DNA of 64,000 nt, taken from Selaginella moellendorffii (lineage: Eukaryota > Streptophyta > Lycopodiopsida > Selaginellales > Selaginellaceae). Positions 22,901-32,881 of the stretch are shown piece by piece (positions within the stretch are counted from its first letter, which is position 1; the number at the start of each line of letters is the position of its first letter). The stretch covers positions 372,001-436,000 of the forward strand of contig NW_003314363.1 in NCBI RefSeq assembly GCF_000143415.4, read 5' to 3'. A program made the translations under genes and the position numbers. The notes under the pieces were generated by a model. That model saw only the letters and a list, made by a program, of their open reading frames with translations, had not been told where the DNA came from and made no database searches.

Positions 22901-23651
22901 CTCTGTTCACTCCTCTCTTCGAGTTTCCCCCTTCTTTGCGAACTCTGGCCGAAATCCCCGATTCAATCTCTCACTTCCTTCTCCATCTGAATCCTCTCGT
23001 TCAAATCCCCGCTCTGAGGCATTTATCTCCAACCTCCAGGAAATCCACAACTCCATCTCCTTCCACCTCCATCATGCTCAGGAATCTCATAAAACATTTG
23101 CCAATGTCCATCGTCAGGATTGTCCCCCTTACAATATCGGGGATAAAGTCTGGCTCCTCAGGCGAAATATCTCCACCACTAGGCCTTGTCCAAAACTCGA
23201 TTTCAAACGCCTTGGTCCTTTCCCTATCACTGCCATCATTAATCCTGTCACTTATCGCCTTGCACTTCCCTCCTCATATCAAATTCACCCCGTTTTTCAC
23301 TCCTCTCTCCTTGAGCCTTATATTCCCAGTCCTATTCCAAATCGGGTCATTCCTCCACCTCCACCAGTGCAGCTCGAGGATGGGTCTGAGTACGAGGTTC
23401 AGGACATCCTTGATTCCAAGATTTCACGGTCTAAACTCTACTATCTGGTGGACTGGAAGGGTTACGGACCTGAGGAACGCACTTGGGAACCTGCGGACAA
23501 CCTGATTCATTCTCCTGACCTTGTTCAGGACTTCCACTGCCGCTATCCTTCTCGTCCCAGTCCTCATTTTTTTTCTCCATCTCCCATCCCTCGCCGCTCA
23601 TCTCATCCTCCTCTTCGTTCTCGTTCACATCCTCGTTCCACTCGTTCTTGA
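19899..23651 (+). pseudogene. Element 1 pol: protease, RT, RNase H, integrase, chromodomain (stops)
   Basis: Entered by -1 frameshifting. Protease (about 20070-20300) has ALLDLGATSYFMDTDFA, where the catalytic D-S/T-G reads D-L-G. RT (about 20760-21310) has [33 protein letters not shown] and the catalytic YLDD. RNase H lies at about 21600-21990. Integrase (about 22250-22960) has an HHCC region in which one expected Cys is Tyr (SYDTC), then D-D-E residues in SMDF, SDRGPQF and GQSER. A C-terminal chromodomain (about 23385-23520) contains LVDWKGYGPEERTWEP. Stops occur at 20229 (TGA), 21312 (TAG) and 22809 (TAG). The final TGA overlaps the polypurine tract. Confidence 0.88.
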
Positions 23652-23659
23652 GGAGGGGG
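23650..23659 (+). promoter_or_regulatory. Polypurine tract of element 1
   Basis: GAGGAGGGGG ends 3 bp before the 3' LTR, the usual place for plus-strand DNA priming. Its first two bases are part of the pol stop codon. Confidence 0.8.
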
Positions 23660-23662
23660 TGC

Positions 23663-24015
23663 TGTCAGGAATCCCCCAATTGTCAGGAATCCCCCAATTC
23701 TTGCCACATTCCTGACTCTCGCCGGATTCCTGACCTGCAGACCACATTCCTGACTCTCGAGACACTTCCCGATTCCTGAGTCTCGAGCCACATTCCTGAT
23801 GATGATGTGGCGCCTCCTCGACCTCAGCTATATTTAGGCCGTCCTCGATCCAAGAGTGGTGGAGCTTCATCAACCTATAGTATATATAGGTTAGCCTTGT
23901 TCCATTTCTCCACAATCTGAATCAACGCCAGTCTAAGGCCTCTTCTTTGTTTCCACTAGCTTTTCTCTTTGTCTTTTTGCATTTTTCAGTCTTGATCTTG
24001 TCAGGGGTCTTGACA
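23663..24015 (+). repeat. 3' LTR of gypsy element 1
   Basis: 353 bp; no difference from the 5' LTR was seen on full comparison by eye. Identity implies recent integration, because both LTRs are copied from one template. Confidence 0.95.
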
Positions 24016-24490
24016 GTGGCATGGTTAAATGACTAAAGTAAAATGGAAAATTTAGTCACTTACATTTTTGTAAATTCTTTGTTATATATTGTGGTTAACA
24101 TTCTTCTAAACTAAGCATTGACACCTCTATGTTTTGAGGCACCTATGTTTTTACCCATTTCCCTTTATTATCACAATTTTTTGCACTTTCTACCATTGGG
24201 TAATATATTTTAATTCTATGGTAAAGTATTGGGTAAATTCAAAGTACTTCTTAGACGTTTAAAAATTTCAAAAACTATGATTCAAGTTTTTAATCTCTTC
24301 CCTAGGTTTTGATTTTCTCTTTTTCTTTTGTTTCCTTTCTTTTCTTTATATTTCTCGCTTTGTTTTACTTTCTTTGTTATTTATCTTTTCTGTAGTTACC
24401 TTTTATAGGTATTTATTTTCAATTTAGCCATAAACTTTTACAATTATAAATCATATGTTCTTATCACACTAGGGGGTTGTTCAATCCATT
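24016..24490. other. AT-rich spacer
   Basis: Between the 3' LTR of element 1 and the first kinase-like fragment. No coding block or repeat was recognised. Confidence 0.5.
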
Positions 24491-24499
24491 TGTTGAATA

Positions 24500-24720
24500 C
24501 ATTAAAACCAAGAGACATCATTACATTGACGATTGTAAACTCTTCACTTCGAGAGTTTGTCCTTTTCGTATCTGGAGAAGTTGTATGGCATGGGTATGCT
24601 GTTTGATGCCAATAACTACGTAGTAATACGAGACACTGATTTACCTATGAGCAACTACACCTACACTTGCTCAATCCACTTGTTAGATACATTAGAGGAT
24701 ATTCTAAATGGGGGTCCTTC
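24500..24720 (+). pseudogene. First-exon fragment of a kinase-like (Crinkler-like) gene
   Basis: Reads SYLEKLYGMGMLFDANNYVV followed by IRDTDLPMSNYTYT. This parallels the intact gene's first exon (QLDRFFGKGLLFDEDGDVV, SDLPFGNYTYKLG). The upstream 60 bp also match the related copy at about 26250 nearly base for base. Nothing homologous to later exons follows, so it is a truncated duplicate. Confidence 0.65.
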
Positions 24721-25656
24721 TCTACAAGTTTAGGGTATGAACATTTGTAAGCTTTAACTATAAAGCATATTTTGCCTTAAGCATTTATTAGAGCAAAAAA
24801 TGTAATATTTCCAGCTCAAACTAAAAACTCTTATTTTAAGGTAAATAAAATATCATTATTTTTAGCAAACAAGTAAGAAATTATCTATTTTTTTCTTAAT
24901 GAATGAATGACAATAGAAAATGTTAAAAATTAATAAAAATATATTTCATTAATTTTTATTTTTCTTTAGTCTAGTAATAATGTATTGGGATCACACATCA
25001 AGCACCATCTAACCTCAAGTTTTTTAATTAAATTATTTGAGAGTGGAGGAAAGGTGAAAAAATAAGAATTAATTAAAAATGGAGTAACTTTAGAACATCT
25101 ATAAATTAAACTATAATTAAATATTCATCATGTAAATATAGAAATTTATAATGTTGAGACTCTTTAAAAACATAAAGGACTTAATAAATATTATATGTAA
25201 AACAGAATTAAATAACTAATATGAAAGAATAATTCAATAAATAGGCTATTCAGATAATATTATAGGTTATAAAGTTAATTCATCATCTAATAGTTTAAAA
25301 AACTTTCACTTAAATATTTTAATTGCAAAAATTTAAAATTAAAAGACTCTGAACTTTGTATCTTGTAGTGGCTAGTCATACTAATTAAACTCTATAATAA
25401 GTTTCTTAACTCTATCAAAACATCTCTACTATAAAATTACTAACAAAATAAATATAAAGTATTTTATTAAAGAATGTAGTATTTGTAAAATAAGCCAAGT
25501 TAGAATAGTAAACTTTGTTAGTACTCTAATAAAATTTACATAGCCACATAATAGCATTATATTAATTCACTATGAGGTTAACAACTAAAAAATATTATGT
25601 ATGTATTATATGATAATTTACAAAATTAAATAGTGAAGTGTATATATATGTATATA

Positions 25657-25747
<91 letters not shown>

Positions 25748-26070
25748 GTATGTATTATCATATGGCTATATTAGTTCATTTCATTATTATTTATGTAATT
25801 TATTTATAAAATTTTTAGCTATGAAAATTTTGTTGTGAAAGCTTTAAATTGAGAAAATTGAATAAAACTACTAAATCTCACAACATAAAGTATATTAATA
25901 GAAATTAAGGGCATATATATTTGATTAAAATTATGATAAATAAGTGTATAGTAAGCAATACCAAGTATAATAAAGAGAATTTTTGCTATAGTTATAAATA
26001 TAGAGCTTCCTAAAGTTTTTTAATCTAATTAGAAAAACTTAAGCACTTAAATAATATAAAATTCTCAAAT
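24720..26070. other. Very AT-rich DNA with a TA microsatellite
   Basis: No coding block recognised. It contains the long TA tract annotated separately. The sequence between the two kinase-like copies shows no sign of a gene. Confidence 0.55.
25639..25755. repeat. (TA)n microsatellite with (TATG)n end
   Basis: About 100 bp of nearly pure TA dinucleotide from about 25639, ending in five TATG units near 25735-25755. Such tracts mutate quickly. Confidence 0.95.
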
Positions 26071-26071
26071 C

Positions 26072-26121
26072 GAGAGAGAGAGAGAGAGAGAGAGAAAGAA
26101 AGAGAGAGAGAGCGAGAGAGC
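26072..26121. repeat. (GA)n microsatellite
   Basis: About 50 bp of GA dinucleotide with a few interruptions, just upstream of the second decayed kinase-like copy. Confidence 0.9.
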
Positions 26122-26230
26122 ACACTACATTTTCTTGATTGATCTCCTTTGAGTCAAGGTACATGCCTCATTTTGTTTGTTTCATTACTTTTTTCTTCTT
26201 TTCATTTCGAGGTTCTTTGTCATTTACAAA

Positions 26231-27456
26231 GTGTTGGCTCCAAATGTCAGAAGACATCATTACATTGATGATTGTAAACTCTTTACTTCAAGAGCTTGTC
26301 CCTTTCGTATCTAGAAATGCTATATAGCATGGGTATGCTATTTGATGCCAATGGCTACGTGGTAATATGAGACACCGATCTACTTGTGAGCAACTACACC
26401 TACAGGCTCGGTAAGGCCCCATATTACGTCTGGTGCTCATGGCACTGTGTGTGGAGCAGAAAAGAAGCGAAAAGTCAGCAACTTTATCATCCTCCCAATG
26501 TAATGTGCAACACACGAAACCTCAAGAACATCCAAGCTCAGACTGAGAGTGGGACTTGTTGATCGAATAGAGAGCCAATACACCTTAACTGTCGATTCCT
26601 TCTAGGTGATCTAAGGATCCTATTCTATTTTTGACAGATTTATGGACATCATGCACAATATTACAACAAAGAGGACAACTTTCAGAATGTTGTCTACCAT
26701 TTGATTTGCTGAAGGACTACCTGCACGTTCCTATTTGCAACAAATTTTCCTTCGGCAACTGGGAATCTGACTTTGCAATGCCTGTAACTGTAAGTATAAC
26801 ATGCATTTTTCTTTGATCCTTTGCTCATCAAGTTTTACAGGCTCGATGTGCGACTGGTTTTGGGGAGCTAAAACTACTTCTTCTCACTGCGTATTGTCAA
26901 GGATCCAAGACTATTCCTTCTATTGGGAACACACCGGAGATACTGCTCGGTATGCGGATACATGCTATCCTGGACTATTGGTGGAGATTTCAGGCTGCAC
27001 CCGCCAAGCTGGACAAAGTCGTGTGTCAACCTTTGACGCACTACGTGAACTTACTTCCTATCCACAACCTTGATCCTGACATGGTGATTGGGGCCGCACT
27101 GGTCCTCCGGGCTCTGAAGATCTGCCTGCGTCTGCTCTACGACTACTATCGCAAGGTTCCACAGCCGACAGGACTTGTGAGGCAGCTTTTCTTACAACGC
27201 AGCATACCATACCCCCTTCATGCGGAGAAAGGCAGGCCGAAACAGACGGGTGACAAGCTGGTCTAGGGAGAAAGACGTGCTTATAGACTTCGACTGGGCG
27301 GGTATTCACCTCGAGACAAAATACCCATTTTTTATGAACCATGCAATTGTTACCTGGCCGGCTGGCGCAGCTGACAACCGTGTCATGACGTAGGAGCAGG
27401 ACTTGGCGTTGCTAGAAACGCCATTCGAGCAGCAAACTGGACTTTATGAATGATAG
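26231..27456 (+). pseudogene. Kinase-like (Crinkler-like) pseudogene with catalytic deletion
   Basis: Homologous over its length to the intact gene that follows. Exon 1 reads GMLFDANGYVVI, then a TGA (about 26367-26369), then DTDLLVSNYTYRLG and a splice donor. Exon 2 is only partly recognisable (YYNKEDNFQNVVYHLI, then a frame change, then FSFGNWESDFAM). Exon 3 matches closely (AKLDKVVCQPLTHYVNLLPI) until GDKLV. There the sequence jumps to DVLIDFDWAGIH, skipping about 120 residues that include the HGDxxxxN loop. A further stop (TAG) interrupts the tail before the closing PFEQQTGLYE. It lies about 240 bp upstream of the intact copy, so tandem duplication is likely. Confidence 0.8.
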
Positions 27457-27691
27457 CTCATCAAGTTTGAAGTTTGATATTAATAAACGATCAATCGATT
27501 CTGAAATGCTGTGCGGCGTTTGCATAGATCACAATCCTGGAAACGGGAAGGTGGCAAGAGGTAGAGAGTAGTACAGCTATGATCGTTTTTGTCAACGAGA
27601 AGCTCCATGTGCAGTTAAGGCGCTTCTACACCGTCCGATCCTCCCATATCCTAGGCCTAGGTACCCTGGAACCGGTGACGAGGAAGGGCAT

Positions 27692-29315
27692 ATGGAAGAG
27701 CTTGTGAGAGTGCGGGTCCTAGGCGCGGGCGAGAGCTTCACATTCAAGGGCGTGACCGCCGCGCAGCTTGACAGGTTCTTCGGGAAGGGTTTACTATTTG
27801 ACGAAGACGGGGATGTGGTGACCGAGCAAAGCGACCTCCCTTTCGGCAACTACACATATAAACTCGGTACGTCTCTCATATCATTTCTCGCTCGACCCAG
27901 AATTACACTTACTTTGTAGACTTCAAATTTGCCGATTCGTGCATTTCCAACAACGGGCCGAAGGATCTGGAGAACAGCAAGGTCCTGGCAAATCTGCAGG
28001 AGAGCAGCGAGCCCAAGTTTCTCAACTGCAGGCCATCCCATGCTACGCCTCCAATCCCTCTCCAACTCGTTCATCCAGTCTTTGGTCACTTCATCGACTT
28101 GACTCGCGACGAGCAAGCTCCTCGGCTGGAAGACATCGAGTTCGTGGTGGAGCTTGCGAACCTTTCCTCGCTTTACCACTCGGAGGACACCACGCTAAGA
28201 CGCGCTGTTCACAGGCTCTTCTCCAGGTACCTGGACATTCCCTGCCGGGAGACGCTCACAATTAGCGGCAACTGGGAAGCTCATCTTGCCATGATGGTGA
28301 GCGTCTTCTTCTAGTCTCTTGTTCACTCACGCTAGCCTTTCTATCTCTCCAGAGTCGCTCTAAGAACAAGAGCCTGACTGCTATAGGTGAAGTGAGGCTC
28401 AAGAACAATCTTGCTTCGTATGCCCATGGCTTTCACTGCTATGCACTGTTCTGGGACATGGTGGGAGCCAAGGAGCGCTACATAGACACTTGTTATCCAG
28501 CGTTTCTCATGGAGCTTGTTGGCTGCAATCTAAGAATTAGCGCCATGGCGAAGCTCGACAAGGTGGTGTGCCAGCCTCTCACGCACTTTGTCAACCTGTT
28601 GCCAATCCAGGGCTTGGATCCAGACATGGTAAGCGACGCTGTGCGTGTTTTGGTCGCCTTCAAGCGCTGCCTCGGGCTGCTAGACGACTACTATTGGAAC
28701 GCTCCGGCCGGGACGGGGGAGAGGCAGCTCTGGAACATGGACGTTCCATATCCGCTGCATGAAGCAGGGAAGGTGGTGAAGCAGTTTGGGAATAAGCTTG
28801 TCTATCTGGTGGAGCCTTTGGGCGTGGTGAAGCTGGCCAAGAGATACGGAGTGGAGGTCCATCGCGCGTGGGCTGCTGCTGGCTTTGCTCCGGCGCTCTA
28901 CGAGGTTAGAGCGCTGGCTGGTGGATGGATGGAGGTGAAAATGGAGTATCTGGGACGGGAGAACGGGTGGGAGATGCTGGCCGAGTGTGAAGACGCGGAC
29001 GAGATGAGGGATCAAGCTGTTGCCGCGCTGCGAAGCGCTCATGGCGTTCCAGTATCGTCTAATGGCGGGGTTGGAGTCCATGGAGATGCCAGGGACGTCA
29101 ATGTGATGGTCAGGCGCCGAGATGGAGGAGTGGAAGTGAGATTTATCGATTTCGACTGGGCGAGCATACACGGAGAGGGGCGGTATCCTCCCTTCATGAA
29201 CGTTGTGGAAGTCCAGTGGCCTCGAGGGGCCGAGTGTGGGCTTGTTATGGAGCAGAGCCATGATGTGGAGTTCCTTTCGACGCCATTAGAGCAGCAGACT
29301 GGTTTGTTTAGGTGA
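27692..29315 (+). CDS. Kinase-like protein resembling the kinase domain of Crinkler-type proteins
   Basis: Exons 27692-27866, 27920-28296 and 28353-29315 give 504 residues. The C-terminal half carries a protein-kinase/phosphotransferase-like fold: NKLVYLVEPLGVVKLAKRYG and VEVHRAWAAAGFAPALYEV, a hinge-like VKMEYLG, the catalytic loop HGDARDVN (H427, D429, N434) and the metal site FIDFDWA (about 447-453). The spacing and the IDFDWA form resemble kinase-like domains of fungal and oomycete Crinkler (CRN) proteins; that link is from memory of the family. The N-terminus (about 1-60) has the repeated GLLFDEDGDVV / LPFGNYTYKLG pattern. The start is uncertain: the frame is open upstream of 27692 without an ATG. 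GC content is higher than in the flanking DNA. Two decayed paralogs lie upstream. Confidence 0.72.
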
Positions 29316-29319
29316 AAGT

Positions 29320-31500
29320 ACTTGAATTTAAGACGCATTAGTTGGCAAACCGCAGTGTGAAACTATTCACGAGAGTCAACGGAGAAAGCAAAATGGAAAG
29401 AACTCCATTTCACTATAATTATTGTTGTTTTATAATTGGTTTAACTTGAATATGCTTGGATATTAGATATCACATTTAAATTAATCTTAAACATATCTAT
29501 AATTCATAAACATTCTTAAACACCAAGTCAATTTGGATGAATGTTATTTAATTTAATTTTGGTGTTTTACCCACTAACAAATGGCACATAGCTCAGCCTC
29601 ATAGTTGGTTTCTCAATGTGTTGGCTAGTCTAAGTTCTCTTTGCCTCTTCTTTGATACAATGTCCCATTGGTGTGTGCACAGCTTTGGGCTTGCATACTC
29701 TGTTGGAGGTTGAAGGCCTTGGCATTCTGGTTGAGCAAAGGGCATGAAAAAGATGAAATCACATGGAGTACTTGCTCTTTTACCATTTAGTACAGACTCT
29801 TTGGAATTTGTTATTTGCTTCATCCAAACACTTTTGTTTGACCGTAAATCGTGCATTTTCTGAAAAGTTACCTACTAAGGACATCCTTAAGCGTATTTTT
29901 CTTTCTTAATTCAATTAGATCAATTTCTTGCTCCAAATCTTTACAGCCTCGTCCAGAACAGCATGAAATGGCTATTTATTCTTAGTGATGTTGCTTAATA
30001 CCCTGGGTTTTAATTGATGGAGATTGTTCTTGTCAAAGACAACTAAGCTTAGAGGTAAGGTACTTTTTTTTTATCCTTCTTCTCTTTCTACATTTTCCTT
30101 TGATCCATGTGCCGTTTAAAGGTTTGAAGAAATGTGGTGAGAGTTGCTAATCTTTTTCAAATGTTTTCTAGCTTGGTTAGATATTTACATTAACATATTC
30201 TAAAATTGAGACTGACAACTTTTTTTGCTGCTCCAAATAAATGGTGTCAAAGATTCTTGACAATGGTGTGAGATGGCTAGAAGGCACTTTGTTCATGGCA
30301 CTGTTGTTTACACTAAAGAATAAAAGAATATAACTAAACTCCCAAGTGTATACTCAAGGAACAAAAGAACAAAAGCATAGAGTTACAGTATAATAATTTT
30401 AGAGCTTCTAACATCCCAATATGTAAAATGAGTCAAATGGAATTTAATGTTATTTTAGCATATTACTTCCTTAAGGTGAGGATGTGAATACTTCATTAGT
30501 TGGGTTTAAACCCAAATTAGATGTAAAATAAAGACAAACACAACAAATGATGTTTTAAGTTAGTTACCTATGCTTGAACTGCCCCCTATTATACATTTAA
30601 AACCCTCTATAACCTCCCAAAATCCTACCATGAATCCTATTGTAAGTTGGATAACATTATGTATTATATTAATGTATTGTTTTGTCTTTACTTGCATAAA
30701 GTTAGAATAACAGATTTGCATGGAAAAAATCATGTAATATGCACAATAGTAAAGCTCAAAGAAAAGATTCTAAAAAATAATATGATTGTTGAGACTAAGA
30801 ATTGATTTCATTGTCCAAATGGATTTTGCAAATCCATTTTTCACATTTCCTCACATTTCCATATTTATTTACACAGAAAAATTTGATTTTTATATTCATT
30901 TAAATAGAAAAAAATTATAAAACAAAGCATTGATCTAATAATCTTACACCTCAACATTTTTTAAAAATATAGAGGAGTTTTAATTTTCTTTTGAAACTAA
31001 GGAGAAGTAATTATTGAATTTGTATTATGAAATCTATGGTAATAAATATGCACTATCCACAAATATAGTTTCTGTTACTTGATAAACATTCTTTTTAGAA
31101 TCCATAATGAATATTTCAGTGTTGCCATATGGTGTCTCAAGATCCGTTAAATCTCTGTGGGGTTATTTAGAGTTTAGTTTTAGCTGTGGTTTTATGGAGT
31201 TATGTGACTTGGTTTTGCTACTGAATCACAGGGGAATTTTGTAAAATTTTATTGTGCAGAAGGTACATTATCAATATAAATGTACAGAGGTTGTGTGATT
31301 TGGGGTAAGATTTTGAAGATGCACACATATACATATATCATTTAAAAGCTTTGATTGTGTTATCTTTTGTGCTTTATTTAATTTTTTAAAACACAATTAA
31401 AATCCTAATTTACCAAAAACAATTTATATGCAAGAAAACAACACAATATTAAAATGTTGTTTGTTGTTGTTATTAACTATCTAAATACTCAATGTTTATC
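29320..31500. other. AT-rich DNA; one short coding-like block on the minus strand
   Basis: Mostly AT-rich without motifs. At 29856-29599 the minus strand is open for 85 codons (including SPKLCTHQWDIVSKKRQREL), slightly richer in GC than its surroundings, but I recognise no family. It may be a transposon scrap. Confidence 0.4.
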
Positions 31501-31506
31501 TGAATA

Positions 31507-31680
31507 TGTGAGGGCCAAGTGTACGGTTACGATGCCGTATACTAATATTAGTGTAGTGGATTTTGGTAGCCGTCGGATTGGTTTCAATCCGGACCATTCG
31601 CTCTTGTATATAAGCTAAGGTTTTTGGGCTAATTGATATGCACATTTCTGTATTCCCTTTCCATATTCCATGCACTCACA
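31507..31680 (+). repeat. 5' LTR of gypsy element 2
   Basis: 174 bp, TGTGAGG to CTCACA, with a TATATAA box at 31607-31613. It is unusually short for a plant gypsy LTR. It differs from the 3' LTR by six transitions. Confidence 0.95.
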
Positions 31681-31681
31681 T

Positions 31682-31697
31682 TGGTGGAGATGAGGGG
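31682..31697 (+). promoter_or_regulatory. Primer-binding site resembling the complement of tRNA-Ala
   Basis: TGGTGGAGATGAGGGG starts 1 nt after the LTR. It matches the complement of the 3' end of plant tRNA-Ala (ending CCCCGCATCTCCA plus CCA, from memory) at 15 of 16 positions. Initiator-Met would read TGGTATCAGAGC and does not fit. Confidence 0.65.
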
Positions 31698-31914
31698 CAC
31701 TTTTGATTGTCCCTGGGGAGTGCTTGGATTTGGGATTTCGGTTTAGATCTAGCTTTTGCATCGTCTAGATCTAGCTTTTTCCATTTCCTTTCTTTTGTTC
31801 TTTCCTTTCAGGATTTTGGTTTCGATCTAGCTTTTTGCATTGTATAGATCTACCATTTCTTTCCAGCTTTTTTGTCATTTCTCTTCTTTTGCTCTTTCTT
31901 TTTCGTTCATCTTC

Positions 31915-32844
31915 ATGGCCGATCCGCAATCTCCTCCTTTGACTCTAGAGCAGTTGGTTCAATTGCTTGATGCTATGCGCTTGCAATTGAACAACCAAAC
32001 TCAGTTGATGGCGGCGTTCACGGCACGTGGTACAACTCCTCCTGCTCTTGGTGCCAATCCTCGCGTTCGGCCGGAGTTCTTTCGCGGGAATCCTGGGGAT
32101 GATGTGTACCATTGGTTCGATCACTTTACGGTGATTGCCACATATCATTCTTGGGATGATGCTTGACGGTTGCGTGAGTTTCCCACGTGTCTCCAAGGGA
32201 CGGCATTGCAGTGGTACAATGGTTTGAGCGCAGCTACTCGTGGGGATTGGAGTGTTCTCCCGGACGTCTTCAAACGCGCCTTCGGACATGCCGATGATTG
32301 TGATGATGCTTTCCAACAATTGCATCGTCTTCGCCAAGGGCCATCGGAGTTGGTGATGCAATTTGGCGTTCGTTTCCGAAGTCTTTTGCTTCGTGCGGAG
32401 CCAAATATGTCGGAGCGGATCAAGCTAGGAATGTTGTGGCCAGCACTTCATCAAGATCTTGTCGGACTTGTGCATGCACTTGCTCCTGCCACCCTTGACG
32501 ATGCTCTTCGCTTGGCACAACGTTATGAGACGTCGCCTCTTCCACTTCTCGCTGCACGTCCTTCCGCTCCACTTCCTATGGGTGATGGTCCTGTTCCAAT
32601 GGAGGTTGATGCTGCTGCTGCTCGAGTCCAAGGACAAGCGCGAGGACGTGGTCGTGGCCGTGATGTTCGCTGCTGGGCGTGTGATGAAGTTGGTCATACT
32701 TATCGGTGTTGCCGTCGTTTTCCGGATTGGCGACCTCCATTTCCTGGGTGGAGACCTTGGCGTCAGCAACGTCCCCTGGGTGCTGCTGCAGTGGAAGGTC
32801 TGGACACCGAGATGCATTAGGGAAACGAGGAGTCGCGCGAGTAA
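31915..32844 (+). pseudogene. Element 2 gag, interrupted by stops
   Basis: ATG 31915 (MADPQSPPLTLEQL) opens a Gag with a capsid-like core (FFRGNPGDDVYHWFDHF, LQGTALQWYNGLS) and a CCHC knuckle CWACDEVGHTYRCC preceded by an Arg/Gly-rich tract. A TGA at 32164-32166 lies in the core. A TAG at 32818-32820 lies immediately before the slippery codons GGA AAC; TAG is one C-to-T step from CAG. Past it the gag frame continues seven codons to a natural TAA at 32842-32844. Confidence 0.85.
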
Positions 32845-32881
32845 CGGAGGGACCTTGCGCGAATAAATCAGTGACCCCTCC
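32820..32881 (+). promoter_or_regulatory. Programmed -1 frameshift signal (GGGAAAC plus H-type pseudoknot) of element 2
   Basis: GGGAAAC spans 32820-32826, phased G_GGA_AAC in the gag frame. A 6-nt spacer (32827-32832) precedes stem 1, 32833-32840 with 32855-32862 (8 bp, one G-U). Loop bases 32846-32851 (GGAGGG) are complementary to 32876-32881 (CCCTCC), a 6-bp second stem. The -1 frame then runs straight into the protease domain. In this copy the codon before the heptamer is now a stop (TAG), so the signal can no longer be reached. Confidence 0.78.

Larger units (their letters stand above)
18497..24015 (+). mobile_element. Ty3/gypsy chromovirus-like retrotransposon, Tf1/sushi type (element 1)
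   Basis: Complete layout: LTR 18497-18849, self-complementary primer site 18852-18866, gag 18949-19920, -1 frameshift signal 19893-19977, pol 19899-23651, polypurine tract 23650-23659, LTR 23663-24015. Domain order is protease, reverse transcriptase, RNase H, integrase, chromodomain, which defines a chromovirus. RT and RNase H blocks ([48 protein letters not shown]) look more like fungal and vertebrate Tf1/sushi-type elements than typical angiosperm chromoviruses; this is from memory of the families. Four in-frame stops (19489, 20229, 21312, 22809) make this copy unable to encode Gag-Pol. The LTR ends are TGTCA/TGACA. Flanking 5-mers (AAGGC and GTGGC) share only three positions, so no clean target-site duplication is seen. 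Confidence 0.93.

Noticed and set aside
18487-24025. A clean target-site duplication for gypsy element 1
   Set aside because: The 5-mers next to the LTR ends (AAGGC and GTGGC) match at only three positions. The ends may have mutated, or the element arose by recombination.
25639-25755. The TA tract as an origin or scaffold-attachment site
   Set aside because: A simple dinucleotide repeat explains it fully; nothing else nearby supports a functional role.
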